Numbered from the stretch's first letter, positions 18,588 to 28,384 are shown. The stretch is DNA of 64,000 nucleotides from Brevibacillus gelatini (GCF_003710935.1 NZ_RHHS01000015.1:236935-300934); one strand, 5' to 3'. Notes: a model not told the origin generated them from the letters alone. Made by a program: numbers and translations.

Positions 18588-18633
18588 ACAAAAAACCTCG
18601 ATTTCCTGTTCGCCAAGGAAATCGAGGTTTTGC
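18588..18633 (-). terminator. Terminator of the OatA-like gene
   Basis: ACCTCGATTTCC (18595-18606) pairs with GGAAATCGAGGT (18617-18628). The minus-strand side is followed by TTTTTTGTTGG. The plus-strand side has TTTTG and may also function. Confidence 0.8.
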
Positions 18634-18662
18634 TGTGTATCCGGGTCTTGCCATTTTTTGCT

Positions 18663-20798
18663 TCAGGATTGCGCTTCTTCCGCTTCCTGCGGTTCTTTTT
18701 GCGCATGCTCCTGCGTACTGTCCTCCTGCGTCGCTGGCTGTTGCGGTTTTTGCTCATTCGGCTGCGGCGCTTCCGCCTCGTTTTCCATCTCGGCTTTCGC
18801 CGGAGCAAGCGCACTGGCTACGAGCAACGCGTACGCCCGTGCGCCCTCGGAGTTGAGATGCACGCCGTCTTTGTAAAAGTACGAATTTTTCCCGGCGCTT
18901 GCCGCGTGCCAGTCGATCAGCTTGATGTTCGGATGGGCAGCGGCTACCTCTGCCAACGTCTGGTTGACAACACTCTCCCACGGCTTCGGAACCCGCGTGT
19001 TGATGACGATGATCTGCTCAACGCCATCCAATGCCTGTAACAGCTTGTCGAGCTGGCCTTTGCTAAAGGAGCCATTCGTTCCCAGCTCGATGATGACCCG
19101 ATTGCCCAGCCGCCCTTGCGCTTTCAGTGCTGCAATCGCCTCAGGCGCTTGCGACATTTGCCGACCGACTTTGCCGTCGATCACGATTCCGGGCAAAAGC
19201 TTTTCCAGGTACGGCTGCACATCGAGCATCACCGAGTCGCCAATGGCGGTAATTCCTTTGCCGGAATGGATGGCAACGACTGGGGCATCCGAAGCTTTCG
19301 GCTGTTTGGAATCGGCGGAATTGTCCTGATTTTGCATGGGCTTTGTACTGCCTGCAGCAGGTTTGGTTGGGTTTGGCTTTGTTTCGTTTTTTGGCTTTGC
19401 CGCCGTCTGGTTGTCTGGCTTCGCTGTCGGGTCCGGCTTTTTCACAGCGACTGGCACTTGTGGGCCGTGCAGCTTTCCGGCACTTTCGGCAGCTTGCTGC
19501 TTTTTCCCTGCGTCTTCTGCGGCAGAGGACGACTCCACCGGCTTTGGCTGCGGGAAGCTGTCGCCTGCGGAAGCGCCGGACGTCAAGGTCGCGACGCCAA
19601 AGTAAATGACGCACAGCCCAAAGGCGCATCCTGTGGCCAATATGCGAGTGGAGCGCCTGGAAGCCCCCTGCTTTTTCGCTGAACCAAGCTTCGTCCACAG
19701 TCTGCCCAGCGCACCATGGCGAATCGGTTCCTCCACATATTTCCAGGAAAGAGCGGCCAGCACAATGCAAACGGTTAGCTGCAAGAGCGCGCGCAGGACA
19801 GCGGACCATCCTCCGTCCTCCACAACCGTCGGGCTTGTGAGCACAATCACGGGATAGTGCCACAAATAAATCCCGTATGAGCGCACACCAAGCCATCTGA
19901 GCGGCTTGCAGCCCATCCATCTCGCCAGGACGCTTGCCGGATGGGCGAGGACGGCTACCAAAACCGCACTTGCTACCGACAGCAGCACCAGGCCGCCCTG
20001 ATACAAAAAGTCATCGTACTGGTTCGTCTTCCAGATCGACAAAAGCAAAATCGCAAGACTCGCGCCACCGACCGAGTCCAGCACAAGACGCGCCTTGCCG
20101 GAGAGGTTCGCGGTCAGCTTGCGACTCGGCCAGACCATCGCCAGCGCCGCTCCGATCAACAGGGCGAACACCCGTGTATCGGTTCCGTAGTAAATCCGGC
20201 TCGGGTCTTCTCCCGGCACGTAAAGCACAGCCATCAGGATTGCCGAGCCTGCCGCAAGAGCAAGCGTCAGCATCACGAGCGGACCGCGGCGTCTGAGCAT
20301 GGACAGCCCGAACGCGACCAACAGCGGCCAGATCAGGTAAAACTGCTCCTCGACCGCAAGCGACCAGAGATGGCCGAGCGGCGAAGGCGGGCCAAACTTT
20401 TCAAAATACGACACTTCGGAAAAGACCAGCCACCAGTTGCTGACATAGAAAATGGCGGCCCACACATCCCCGCGCAAGCGTCCCATCTGCTCCGGGACAA
20501 ACAGCGCAACGCTGACCGAGACGACAGCCAGCAGCAGCAACAGCGCTGGCAAAAGCCGTCTGGCCCTGCGCAGCCAGAAGTCTTTCATATCCAAGCGCCC
20601 GTGTCTGCTCCACTGGGCGATCAGCAAATCGGTAATCAGGTAGCCGGAGAGGACGAAAAAAATACCGACTCCGAGCAGTCCTCCCGGTGCCCAATTGTAA
20701 TTGACGTGATAAATGATGACTGCGAGTACCGCCAGTGCCCTCAGCCCGTCGATTCCGGGCATGTAACGGCTGTTGGAACCCTTGATCGGTTCAGGCAT
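18663..20798 (-). CDS. OatA-like membrane O-acyltransferase with extracytoplasmic SGNH domain
   Basis: A 711-residue protein. An N-terminal Acyltransferase_3 domain (about 10-350) has some ten helices, with IDGLRALAVLAVIIYH and LWSLAVEEQFYLIWP. A further helix and a roughly 120-residue Pro/Lys/Asn/Thr-rich linker follow. The C-terminal SGNH hydrolase-like domain (about 515-665) has AIGDSVML, IELGTNG and DGVHLNSEGARAYA. This is the architecture of OatA, which O-acetylates MurNAc in the cell wall. Peptidoglycan is the likely substrate, another wall polymer possible. The last 40 residues are a Glu/Gln-rich tail. Its ATG overlaps the stop of a 43-codon ORF. Confidence 0.9.
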   Translation of the reverse strand: MPEPIKGSNSRYMPGIDGLRALAVLAVIIYHVNYNWAPGGLLGVGIFFVLSGYLITDLLIAQWSRHGRLDMKDFWLRRARRLLPALLLLLAVVSVSVALFVPEQMGRLRGDVWAAIFYVSNWWLVFSEVSYFEKFGPPSPLGHLWSLAVEEQFYLIWPLLVAFGLSMLRRRGPLVMLTLALAAGSAILMAVLYVPGEDPSRIYYGTDTRVFALLIGAALAMVWPSRKLTANLSGKARLVLDSVGGASLAILLLSIWKTNQYDDFLYQGGLVLLSVASAVLVAVLAHPASVLARWMGCKPLRWLGVRSYGIYLWHYPVIVLTSPTVVEDGGWSAVLRALLQLTVCIVLAALSWKYVEEPIRHGALGRLWTKLGSAKKQGASRRSTRILATGCAFGLCVIYFGVATLTSGASAGDSFPQPKPVESSSAAEDAGKKQQAAESAGKLHGPQVPVAVKKPDPTAKPDNQTAAKPKNETKPNPTKPAAGSTKPMQNQDNSADSKQPKASDAPVVAIHSGKGITAIGDSVMLDVQPYLEKLLPGIVIDGKVGRQMSQAPEAIAALKAQGRLGNRVIIELGTNGSFSKGQLDKLLQALDGVEQIIVINTRVPKPWESVVNQTLAEVAAAHPNIKLIDWHAASAGKNSYFYKDGVHLNSEGARAYALLVASALAPAKAEMENEAEAPQPNEQKPQQPATQEDSTQEHAQKEPQEAEEAQS

Positions 20799-20922
20799 GC
20801 TGGCGGCCTCCTCTGCTGTTTGTTTGGCGAGTCCGTACTTCCACTTGCTTGTGCGTCAGATCCTTGCCATTCGAAAAAATCAATGCTATGTTCTTTCTTG
20901 CCGTGCTCGCCATGCAGTTCAT
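20791..20922 (-). CDS. Candidate 43-residue ORF translationally coupled to the acyltransferase
   Basis: ATG at 20922 has GGGGAG seven bases upstream and encodes a 43-residue basic peptide beginning MNCMASTARKNIALIF. Its TGA overlaps the start region of the acyltransferase gene (ATGCCTGA at 20791-20798). Not recognised. It could be a leader that feeds ribosomes to the acyltransferase, or chance. Confidence 0.3.
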   Translation of the reverse strand: MNCMASTARKNIALIFSNGKDLTHKQVEVRTRQTNSRGGRQHA

Positions 20923-21618
20923 CGGCACTCTCCCCTTTTGATTCCGTTCTGTTTCGTTCGTTTGTCGACGGGGGCAGTCATTACACATCGGGAATTGCGT
21001 GCTATATGAATGCAAAAACCCCAGGTTTCCGTCGTATTTGCAGAAGAAAACGGGGTTGGTTTCGTTCATTATCAGCAGTGGAAAATGAATCCTCCCATCA
21101 TCATTGCCCGTATTCAGGATGTGGTGCCCTACGTTCTGTCTGTAAATGTGTGCGCCTTTTTCTTATGTATGGCTGCTTCCCTCCTTCCCTTCCATATTTT
21201 CGTGGGCAAATCAGTCTTTTCCCGTCGCGATGCCGAAGCTTTCGCTGCATCGGTCTCAACCGGACTTTTCAAGAAATGCTGATCGCCCCCATACAATTGC
21301 CCGGTCACATTATTCACCTGTCTCCTTTGTGCCCGGCAACCTTTTGTAACCTGATTATAAGACGCATCAGGGGAAAAACGCGTTACAAATTGTTTACATT
21401 CTCTGCCGATTTTTTCCGGGCAATTTCCGGGGCAAATTGCTGTGGCAAAAAACAGGCGAGCCGCATGAGCTGAAAGGCAAAGCTGCGTGCATGCCAAAAA
21501 AGCTGACGGCGAATTTCTGCCGTCAGCTCCACTATGTACTGCTATTGAAAAAGGATGTCCGCTATACATCAGGTCCGCATGGGAAGACTTGCAATTTGGC
21601 GCATCCGCGTTTTCCTAG
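20923..21618. other. 696-base region without a supported gene
   Basis: It holds the presumed acyltransferase promoter region. A weak hairpin at about 21017-21060 is followed on the minus strand by TTTTTGC and may be a leader attenuator. The terminator at 21494-21530 is listed separately. ORFs on either strand (for example 21010-21282 and 21129-21569) lack ribosome binding sites and protein-like composition. Confidence 0.5.
21494..21530 (-). terminator. Terminator of the small membrane protein gene
   Basis: AGCTGACGGC (21501-21510) pairs with GCCGTCAGCT (21519-21528), followed on the minus strand by TTTTTGGC. It is about 90 bases downstream of the gene at 21619. Confidence 0.75.
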
Positions 21619-21843
21619 TTAAATGTGATGCGTAAACAAATAATGGAGGAAAAATCCCCCGCTAATGACCGCGATGACCATGCAGACGATACCGCTTTTC
21701 ACCCGCTGGGAAACAAGACGCATGAAGCCAATACAGAAGAAAGCACCCGTTATCAAAAAATAGGCGACTCCAACCCAGAACAAATTCCAAGGCAAGCTTG
21801 CAAAATCCACGTTACCCAAAAGTGAACACCATCCCTGTCCCAA
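21619..21843 (-). CDS. Small two-helix membrane protein
   Basis: A 74-residue protein if TTG at 21843 is the start: AAGGA lies upstream and the extended -10 box at 21875-21883 would place the RNA start just ahead. A GTG in VDFASLPW is an alternative. Upstream ATGs fall in or before the -10 box. Two hydrophobic segments are visible (LFWVGVAYFLITGAFFCIGF and GIVCMVIAVISGGFFLHYLF) joined by a basic loop SQRVKS. No family recognised. It has its own promoter and terminator, which supports a real gene. Confidence 0.6.
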   Translation of the reverse strand: MGQGWCSLLGNVDFASLPWNLFWVGVAYFLITGAFFCIGFMRLVSQRVKSGIVCMVIAVISGGFFLHYLFTHHI

Positions 21844-21874
21844 TCTACTTTCCTTTTTGCATGGAGGATACTCC

Positions 21875-21883
21875 ATTATAACA
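21875..21883 (-). promoter_or_regulatory. Extended -10 promoter of the small membrane protein gene
   Basis: TGTTATAAT on the minus strand is a perfect extended -10 (TGnTATAAT). No good -35 is present, as is usual for that class. Confidence 0.55.
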
Positions 21884-22028
21884 TGTGTCTCGGTGCGCTT
21901 CGTCCGTTTCATCCTGATCGTAACAGAAGTGTCATACATATGCAAAAACAACCGTCGCTTTTCGGAGCAACATTGGCTTTTTGCGCGCAACCGAAAACAG
22001 CCGCGTCGATGCTTGTCAGACGAGCCTG

Positions 22029-23993
22029 CTACACAAGCTCGCCCGCAAGCGCATCACACCACTGTACGCCTTCTGGAAGGACGCTCTGCACGTGTTTTCG
22101 CAGTTGCTCGTCGCTCGACAGCTCCGGGCTCAGGATCGAGACGATGCCCCTGTCCTCGCGGGTGCGAATCAGGCGGCCGATCCCTTGCCGCAGCCGCAGC
22201 AGCATGTACGGCAAATCGACCTCTGCGAATGGCGACGCTGCGCTTTTTCGCTTGGCGGCAAACACCGGATCGTTTGGCGGAAACGGCAGCGACCAAATGA
22301 TGACGTTCGATAGAGACGGCCCCGGCACATCCAGCCCTTCCCACAGCGATACGGCACACAGAATGCTTTCCTCGTCGTTTTGAAAACGGGAGATCAGGTG
22401 GCTGATTTCCGCATCGCCCTCGTACCAGAAGCGCATGGAGGCACATTCAGGATACGTTCCCACGGCATTTTTGAACGCCCGCATTTCTTCCATCGAAGAA
22501 AACAGCAGCAGCGCACGTCCCCCGGTTTTTTGCAGCAGCGCGACAGCCAGCTTCATTTTTTCCGCAAACGGCTGCGTACTGGACAGCGGCGGTGCAAAAA
22601 CTTCCATCTGCTTCGCATAGTCGTACGGGGAGGCAACGGAAAACGACAAGTAGTCGGCAATGCCCAGGCTGTCCGCCATGTAGGCAAACGAATTTTCCAC
22701 CGACAAGGTAGCCGACGAGAAGACAATCGGCATGTTTTGCGAGAAAACGCGCTCCCGAAGAACTTCCTGCACCATCTTGGGCATGACGACCAAGGTCGGG
22801 CCTGTCCATTCTTCGCTCATCCAGGAAATGACGTGCTCGGGCTGCTGGAACAGGCCAAGAGCGAGCTGCATCATTTCCAGATGTTCCTCGACAATCCGCA
22901 GTTGAAAGTCGTCCAGCGTGTACAGACCGCTCTCCAGCGCCAGCTCTTCTTCAATCGAGCCGATCAGGCTCGTAAAGCGGTGAATCGCCGCAATCAGCTC
23001 GGGGTGAAACGCGATTTCCTTGCGCGTGGAGCCTGCGACTGGCTTGCTCTCGGCATTCAAGCGCGAAAACAGCTCCTCGCTCTGCGTGATCGCTTCTTCG
23101 ATGGCGACAGCCAGCGACTCCCGGATTTCTCCCTGCAAAAGCCGCGTGATGATTTCTTCAAAGACAGCGTGGTTCAGCTTGTAGGTCAACGCCTTTTGCG
23201 CGGCAGGCTCCAGCAAATGTCCTTCGTCAAAAATGACCGAGCTGTGGCTCGGCAAAAGCGGCAGTTGTCCTCCCCGCTTTCTCGCCTCGTACGTCCAGAC
23301 GTGCTCCATGTAAAAATCGTGCGAACAGATGATGAGATCGGCAGACTTGCGGTAGTGGTCACGCGACAGCGTCTGTCCGCACCGATGCTGCCTGTCGCAG
23401 ACGAAACAGTCCTGGAACGCATCCCAGTTTATCTGGGCCCACTGCTGGTCGTTCAGTGCCGAATAAGCGCTGCGATCCCCGTACGGATAAAACGACTGGA
23501 GCGCTTCATGCGTGTGGACAAAGGACGGAAGCTCCTCGTAGATTTGCTGGAAAACGTCATGGCCATCCAGTTGGTGCCGGGCCTCGTCAAGCTTTCGCAA
23601 GCAAATGTACTGGTCCGGCGATTTTCCCAGCCTGGCGTCAATCGTCAGGTTGAGATGCTTGGCCAGCTTGGCAATGTCCCCTTCCGGCTTCACCAGCTGC
23701 TCGATCAGCGATTCGTTGGCACAGGCGATAATCGCCGGCTTTCCCGTATAGCGGGCATAGCAGATCGCGTACAGCAGGTAGGCGAGCGTTTTGCCCGTCC
23801 CGACGCCTGCCTCGGCAAAAATGGTTCGCCTTTCCTGAAAAGCCCGTTCGAGCTGAAACGCCATGTAAATTTGCTCATCGCGCACCTCGAAGCCCGCCTC
23901 TGGCAAAATATCGTAAAAAACGTCCGCTACCCAGTCGCTCACCTGCGGGATGAACGGCTGGGCCGGATCGTAGGCAAAAGGATACCGTTCCAC
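22029..23993 (-). CDS. DinG/YpvA-type ATP-dependent DNA helicase
   Basis: A 654-residue superfamily 2 helicase of the Rad3/XPD group. Walker A is EAGVGTGKT (about 61-69), DEAH-type box DEGH. Four cysteines between them (one in YICLRKL, two in CFVCDRQHRC plus the last C) fit an Fe-S cluster domain. C-terminal motif VI is RQGIGRLIRT. It should unwind DNA 5' to 3' and may act on damage or replication blocks. The start is GTG at 23993 with GGAGG about ten bases upstream; the frame extends 55 more codons upstream but through the divergent promoter region. Confidence 0.9.
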   Translation of the reverse strand: MERYPFAYDPAQPFIPQVSDWVADVFYDILPEAGFEVRDEQIYMAFQLERAFQERRTIFAEAGVGTGKTLAYLLYAICYARYTGKPAIIACANESLIEQLVKPEGDIAKLAKHLNLTIDARLGKSPDQYICLRKLDEARHQLDGHDVFQQIYEELPSFVHTHEALQSFYPYGDRSAYSALNDQQWAQINWDAFQDCFVCDRQHRCGQTLSRDHYRKSADLIICSHDFYMEHVWTYEARKRGGQLPLLPSHSSVIFDEGHLLEPAAQKALTYKLNHAVFEEIITRLLQGEIRESLAVAIEEAITQSEELFSRLNAESKPVAGSTRKEIAFHPELIAAIHRFTSLIGSIEEELALESGLYTLDDFQLRIVEEHLEMMQLALGLFQQPEHVISWMSEEWTGPTLVVMPKMVQEVLRERVFSQNMPIVFSSATLSVENSFAYMADSLGIADYLSFSVASPYDYAKQMEVFAPPLSSTQPFAEKMKLAVALLQKTGGRALLLFSSMEEMRAFKNAVGTYPECASMRFWYEGDAEISHLISRFQNDEESILCAVSLWEGLDVPGPSLSNVIIWSLPFPPNDPVFAAKRKSAASPFAEVDLPYMLLRLRQGIGRLIRTREDRGIVSILSPELSSDEQLRKHVQSVLPEGVQWCDALAGELV

Positions 23994-24157
23994 TTCAAAC
24001 CTGCCTCCAATATGGGAAAAAATGATCGTGCAATGATGCCAAAGTGTAATGATGACATGACTTGCCGTGAAACACAAGACGTCAGGAGGGAAAACATCAT
24101 CATTCGTGGTAAGATGAGAAAGGAGCAACGAAGGAAAATATAGGAGGGAATGCAACA

Positions 24158-24517
24158 ATGGACAAGGTTATGTTTATTGAAATCGGCATGGGAGTTGATC
24201 TCCACGGACAAAACGTCACGAAGGCAGCCGTTCGCGCTGTGCAAAACGCCATCCATCACAATTCGATGCCAGGACTGCGCTCCGTGCTGCCCGGCAACGA
24301 TATTCACAATATGAAAGTCAACGTCCGCCTGGCAGTGCCAGCCGACCGCGACAAGCTCGATCTGGACACCGTTCGCGCCGAGCTGCCGTACGGAGAAGTG
24401 TCGTTTGAAGTCGTAGACGGCGGCATGCTGACGTCAAGCGGCGTCGTGATCGCGGAAAAGGAGGACAAAAACGATCTGGCTTACGTCGTCATTGCTTCTG
24501 TGGAAGTCGGCTACTAG
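24158..24517 (+). CDS. Lin0512-family protein
   Basis: A 119-residue protein beginning MDKVMFIEIGMGVDLHGQ. The FIEIGMGVDLHGQNVTKAAVRA start and GMLTSSGVVIAEKEDKNDLAYVV end match the Lin0512 family, which is widespread and uncharacterised. AGGAGG is about nine bases upstream. Soluble, no signal peptide. Monocistronic and divergent from the helicase. Confidence 0.88.
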   Translation: MDKVMFIEIGMGVDLHGQNVTKAAVRAVQNAIHHNSMPGLRSVLPGNDIHNMKVNVRLAVPADRDKLDLDTVRAELPYGEVSFEVVDGGMLTSSGVVIAEKEDKNDLAYVVIASVEVGY

Positions 24518-24568
24518 GCCGAGTCGGGTTGGGTTGCAGCGACCGAAAAGGCAGTCAAGCTAGGCTTC

Positions 24569-24883
24569 TTACAGCAAATCCGGGTGGTGCTGGTAGCGTT
24601 CAAGGTCGATCTCCCCTGCTTCGGAGACGGCTACACCTTCGCCTTCCAGCAGCATTTTTTGCAACAGGATGGAATCGCGGTCGCGAAATCCGATTTTGCC
24701 TTTGGCATTGATGACCCTGTGCCACGGAAGCTTGTATTTTTGCGATAGGGAGCGGAGAATCCGCACAATTTGTCTGGCTCCGCGCGGACTTCCCGCCAAG
24801 GCGGCGATCTGTCCGTACGTCATGACGCTGCCCTCTGGGATGCTGGCGATGATTTTTACGGCTCGCTCGGTAAATTCGGTCAT
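24569..24883 (-). CDS. Alkyltransferase-like (ATL) MGMT-family protein
   Basis: A 104-residue protein with only the DNA-binding half of O6-alkylguanine transferases: PEGSVMTYGQIAALAGSPRGARQIV helix-turn-helix with the arginine finger, and PWHRVINAKGKIGF. The reactive PCHRV cysteine is replaced by tryptophan (PWHRV), so it should bind but not repair alkylated guanine and flag it for nucleotide excision repair, as known for bacterial ATLs. AGGAG lies seven bases before the ATG at 24883. Confidence 0.92.
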   Translation of the reverse strand: MTEFTERAVKIIASIPEGSVMTYGQIAALAGSPRGARQIVRILRSLSQKYKLPWHRVINAKGKIGFRDRDSILLQKMLLEGEGVAVSEAGEIDLERYQHHPDLL

Positions 24884-24920
24884 GTCTTCGCTCCTATCTC
24901 TTTTCGAAAAAAGATGACGA

Positions 24921-24963
24921 TGAAAAAGGCTTGTGACAGTTTCGCCAGCACAAGCCTTTTTTC
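24921..24963 (-). terminator. Terminator of the pxp operon
   Basis: AAAAAGGCTTGTG (24923-24935) pairs with CACAAGCCTTTTT (24949-24961). A-rich and T-rich flanks on both sides make it potentially bidirectional. It lies about 200 bases past pxpA. Confidence 0.8.
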
Positions 24964-25160
24964 CTGTCTGCCGTGTGTTGCTTCTGCACTTCAAAGCGCG
25001 TAAGATGCCGCAATCTGTCTGTTTCTGCGCTTTCCAAGGAAATTCTTTGGAAAAATAACCTGTACAGCAGAGCCACGATACAGCATGTCTTGCATGGCAA
25101 AGGACGACAGCACCAATGTGTCGCGTTGTTTGCCAAGTCTCAGAGCCGCGCAGTGCCGTG

Positions 25161-25922
25161 TCACGAACGTACGCTGCGAATGGACACTCCTGCCGCATTA
25201 AGCGCCTGACGAATGCTTTGCGCAAATGCGAGCGCGTGGGCGCCGTCCCCGTGAATGCAGATCGTATCTGCGCGAATCGGCACGTCCACACCTTGCAGCG
25301 ACTGCACCTTGCCTTCCGTTACCATGCGTACAACCTGCGCAAGAGATTTTGCTTCCTCCGCGATCAGCGCGTCTGGCTGCGTCCGTGGCGTCAGCGTCCC
25401 ATCCGCCTGATACGTCCGGTCCGCGAATACTTCGTGTGCGGTGCGCAGCCCGATTTTTTCCCCGGCCCGCGTCAATTCGCTGCCAGCCAATCCGAACAAA
25501 ACAAGCTCCGGGTTGACCCGGTAGACCGCCTCGGCAATCGCCTCCGCCAGTGCAGGGCGCACAGCAGCCATGTTGTACAAGGCGCCGTGCGGTTTGACGT
25601 GCTGCATGACGCCTCCTTCCGCCTGGACGAACGCTTGCAGAGCGCCAATCTGGTAGACGACCAGGTCGTAGGTGTCCTGGGCGGAAATGTCCATGTTGCG
25701 ACGGCCGAACCCGACCAGATCGGGCAGGCCGGGATGCGCCCCGATTGCCACTCGACTTTCCAGGGCCAGTTTCACCGTTTTGCGCATCGTGGAAGGATCG
25801 CCCGCATGAAAGCCGCAGGCAATGTTCGCGGAGCTTATATACTGCAGGATCTCCTGATCGTTGCCCAGCTTATACGCGCCAAAGCTCTCCCCCATGTCAC
25901 AGTTCAAATCGACTACTTTCAT
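25161..25922 (-). CDS. pxpA: 5-oxoprolinase subunit A (LamB/YcsF family)
   Basis: A 253-residue protein with [12 protein letters not shown] at the N-terminus, [11 protein letters not shown] and [10 protein letters not shown], the hallmarks of PxpA. With PxpB and PxpC it hydrolyses 5-oxoproline to glutamate using ATP. Its ATG (25922) overlaps the pxpC stop (ATGA), and GGAGG lies eight bases upstream. Last gene of the B-C-A set. Confidence 0.95.
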   Translation of the reverse strand: MKVVDLNCDMGESFGAYKLGNDQEILQYISSANIACGFHAGDPSTMRKTVKLALESRVAIGAHPGLPDLVGFGRRNMDISAQDTYDLVVYQIGALQAFVQAEGGVMQHVKPHGALYNMAAVRPALAEAIAEAVYRVNPELVLFGLAGSELTRAGEKIGLRTAHEVFADRTYQADGTLTPRTQPDALIAEEAKSLAQVVRMVTEGKVQSLQGVDVPIRADTICIHGDGAHALAFAQSIRQALNAAGVSIRSVRS

Positions 25923-26941
25923 TTGCTCTGCCTCCATCCCGCATTGATTTCGATTCCCAGCCTGATTTGTTGCAGCGCGGTTTCTTGCTCGTACAGCGCC
26001 TGCTGGGCTTCGCGCAAGGACACCTCCTGAAACTGCACGCGATCACCCGGCCGCAGCTGCGCCAAAATCGGCAAATCGACCGTTGCTACGTGGCCGATTT
26101 TCGGATAGCCGCCGACCGTTTGCCTGTCCGCGAGCAAAATGATCGGCTGACCGTTGGGCGGCACCTGGATGGTACCCGTAGAGACGGCAGCGGAAATCAG
26201 CTCCAGCGGCGACTCCAGCGCAAGCTCCGGTCCTTCCAGGCGATAGCCCATTCTGTCGGACTGCGTGGCGAGCTGATAAGACTGCGCGAAAAAATGCTGG
26301 CGGCTCTCCTTCGTAAAGTGATCGAACTCCGCTCCCCGCATGACCCGGATAACGGCTTCCTTTTGGTACGGAAAAACATGTGGCGGGACAAACCAGCCCA
26401 TCTCGGAGCATCCGGCATGTTGTGTCATGCTTCTCGCTCTCAACTGCTCAGCGAAAAGCCTCCCCAATTCGCTCGGCTTGCCCGGCTGCAGCCGATCTTT
26501 TTCCCGCAGCGTCCTGCCCCAGGCACCGCCGAAGCCTGCCCGGACATTCGTGCTTCGACTTCCCATGACGGGTGGAACGTCCCAGCCGCCTGCGACAGCG
26601 AGGTAAGCGCGGCAGCCTTTTTTCGCATGGGCAAATTTCAGCGTGCTGCCCTTTTTCACCCAGACAGGACGGTTGCTGCGGATGCGCTTGCCGTCTACGG
26701 CAGGCTGCATGTCCGCCCCGCACACGGCGAGCAGCATATCCTCATGCAACAGCAGCACAGGCCCTTTTAGCGTCAGCTCCAATACGGCGGCGTTCGGATC
26801 GTTGCCGACGAGCAGATTTGCCATGCGCATCGCCAGCGTATCCATGGCCCCGCCGACGATGATGCCGTGCCGCTGGTAGCCGTATCGCCCCAAATCCTGG
26901 ACCGTCGTGTACAAGCCTGGCGAGATGACTTCCATACTCAT
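25919..26941 (-). CDS. pxpC: 5-oxoprolinase subunit C (biotin-dependent carboxyltransferase-like)
   Basis: A 340-residue KipA/AHS2-family protein: [21 protein letters not shown] start, [18 protein letters not shown], and a C-terminal cyclophilin-like region with [14 protein letters not shown]. It is the partner of PxpB in ATP-dependent ring opening. The ATG overlaps the pxpB stop by four bases, so B, C and A are translationally coupled. B. subtilis KipA, a paralogue, was first described in sporulation control. The neighbours here favour oxoprolinase. Confidence 0.94.
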   Translation of the reverse strand: MSMEVISPGLYTTVQDLGRYGYQRHGIIVGGAMDTLAMRMANLLVGNDPNAAVLELTLKGPVLLLHEDMLLAVCGADMQPAVDGKRIRSNRPVWVKKGSTLKFAHAKKGCRAYLAVAGGWDVPPVMGSRSTNVRAGFGGAWGRTLREKDRLQPGKPSELGRLFAEQLRARSMTQHAGCSEMGWFVPPHVFPYQKEAVIRVMRGAEFDHFTKESRQHFFAQSYQLATQSDRMGYRLEGPELALESPLELISAAVSTGTIQVPPNGQPIILLADRQTVGGYPKIGHVATVDLPILAQLRPGDRVQFQEVSLREAQQALYEQETALQQIRLGIEINAGWRQSK

Positions 26942-27651
26942 CGAGCCGTTCGCCCCCTTTTTTCAAATTCTTCCTGCGAAATCGGGCAAAAGCGGACGCG
27001 ATCACCTGCGCGAAGCAGGCTCGGCGGCTGTTCTTCCGGGCGAAACAAACGCTCCGGTGTCCGGCCGATAATGTGCCAGCCACCCGGACTCTCAATCGGG
27101 TACACGCCTGTCTGCTCTCCCCCGATGCCGACGCTTCCCGGCGCAATCGCGGTGCGCGGCGACTGCCTGCGCGGAGTGGCAATTCTTTTGTCCAGTCCAC
27201 CCAGATAAGGAAAGCCCGGAGCAAAGCCGATCATGTGCACGAGATATTCCTGTTCGGAGTGAATGCGGATTACTTCTTCCGGGGTGATGCCGTGATAAGC
27301 AGCCACATCCGGCAGGTCAGGGCCGAAATCGCCACCGTAGCAGACGGGAATCTCCACCAGCCGCGGCGGCGTCTGTTCATCCGGGCGAATGTGCAGAAGC
27401 TTTCCTGCAAGCAGTGCCTTGAACCGTTCGTACGGCTTGTCCGCTGCGCGCGGATCGTACCACGCCACTGGATCGTAATAGACCGTGACAGTTGTGTAGC
27501 CCGGTACGTATTCGACCATTCCCGGCAGCGGATGCTCCTCCAAATAGTCGGCGATCGCCATTACTTTTTGCTGTGTCGCCTGGTCAATGGCGTCTCCGAG
27601 CTTGATGACAATCCCCGAGTCACCAAGTGGAGAAAAGTCAACGTGCTCCAA
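26938..27651 (-). CDS. pxpB: 5-oxoprolinase subunit B (KipI/AHS1 family)
   Basis: A 237-residue protein with the AHS1 features FSPLGDSGIVIKLG, MIGFAPGFPYLGGLD and SPGGWHIIGRTP. TTG at 27651 is taken as start because AGGGGGA lies five bases upstream. The ATG at 27666 has no ribosome binding site. It begins the coupled pxpBCA group, 71 bases after a terminator that follows pcp, so a promoter may lie in that short gap or transcription may read through. Confidence 0.93.
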   Translation of the reverse strand: MEHVDFSPLGDSGIVIKLGDAIDQATQQKVMAIADYLEEHPLPGMVEYVPGYTTVTVYYDPVAWYDPRAADKPYERFKALLAGKLLHIRPDEQTPPRLVEIPVCYGGDFGPDLPDVAAYHGITPEEVIRIHSEQEYLVHMIGFAPGFPYLGGLDKRIATPRRQSPRTAIAPGSVGIGGEQTGVYPIESPGGWHIIGRTPERLFRPEEQPPSLLRAGDRVRFCPISQEEFEKRGRTAR

Positions 27652-27704
27652 TTTGCTCCCCCTCATATTCCGATAATCGGTACAATCATTCCGTATTTTG
27701 GAGT

Positions 27705-27733
27705 AAAGGAAAAGAGGAGTCGCCCTCCTCTTC
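27705..27733 (-). terminator. Terminator after pcp
   Basis: AAGAGGAG (27712-27719) pairs with CTCCTCTT (27725-27732). On the minus strand the stem is followed by TTCCTTT, a modest U tract, so partial readthrough into pxpBCA is likely. Confidence 0.55.
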
Positions 27734-27736
27734 GTA

Positions 27737-28384
27737 TTAGCTGATTTGTCCGCCGCCTTCGACGATGTCTTGCTCCTGGTGCAGCGCTGTTTCGATGGCG
27801 ACTTGCAGTGCTTTGACGATTGTCTCTACCGACATGCTCGGCTGGCCAGGATGCATCGCCGCCTGCTCGGGCAAGTATGGAATGTGGATGAAACCGCCGC
27901 GGATCGTTGCCTTCTGCTGTGCGAGCGTATGCATCAATCCGTAAAAAAGGTGGTTGCACACAAACGTTCCTGCTGTTTGCGAAACAGAAGCAGGAATGCC
28001 GTTCGCCCTCAGTTCCTTGACTATGGCTTTGATCGGCAGCGTGGACCAGTATGCGGCTGGTCCGCCTTCCACAATCGGAGTGTCAATAGGCTGGTTTCCT
28101 GCATTGTCCGGAATCCGCGCATCGTCAACATTGATCGCCACACGCTCGACAGTGATGTCCGGTCGGCCGCCTGCCTGTCCAATGCAGAACACGAGATCAG
28201 GGTCCGTCTCGCGAATCGCTTGCTGCAAAAGCGCGATGGACTTGCCAAACACGGTTGGCACTTGTCTTGTCTCGATGCGATACTGTTCCGACCGGACCTC
28301 CGCCAGTCGCTTGACCGATTCCCACGCCGGGTTGACCGGCTCACCGCCAAATGGGTCAAAGCCTGTTACCAAAATGGTTTTCAA
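27737..28384 (-). CDS. pcp: Pyrrolidone-carboxylate peptidase (pyroglutamyl peptidase I)
   Basis: A 215-residue C15 cysteine peptidase: [19 protein letters not shown] start, the [17 protein letters not shown] block, the nucleophile in [11 protein letters not shown] (cysteine about 143) and the histidine in [12 protein letters not shown]. It removes N-terminal pyroglutamate from peptides, and the product is the substrate of PxpABC encoded next. Cytoplasmic. Confidence 0.96.
   Translation of the reverse strand: MKTILVTGFDPFGGEPVNPAWESVKRLAEVRSEQYRIETRQVPTVFGKSIALLQQAIRETDPDLVFCIGQAGGRPDITVERVAINVDDARIPDNAGNQPIDTPIVEGGPAAYWSTLPIKAIVKELRANGIPASVSQTAGTFVCNHLFYGLMHTLAQQKATIRGGFIHIPYLPEQAAMHPGQPSMSVETIVKALQVAIETALHQEQDIVEGGGQIS

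Larger units (their letters stand above)
18352..18662. other. Intergenic region upstream of the EamA transporter
   Basis: It holds the inverted/direct repeats at 18371-18463 and the acyltransferase terminator at 18588-18633. The short ORFs here lack ribosome binding sites. Confidence 0.5.

Noticed and set aside
21010..21282. 90-codon plus-strand ORF in the 20.9-21.6 kb gap
   Set aside because: No ribosome binding site or recognisable motif, and it overlaps a hairpin that reads as a minus-strand terminator.
22380..24143. 587-codon plus-strand ORF opposite the helicase gene
   Set aside because: It mirrors the third-codon pattern of the helicase, has no ribosome binding site and no protein-like motif; the helicase frame has full family motifs.
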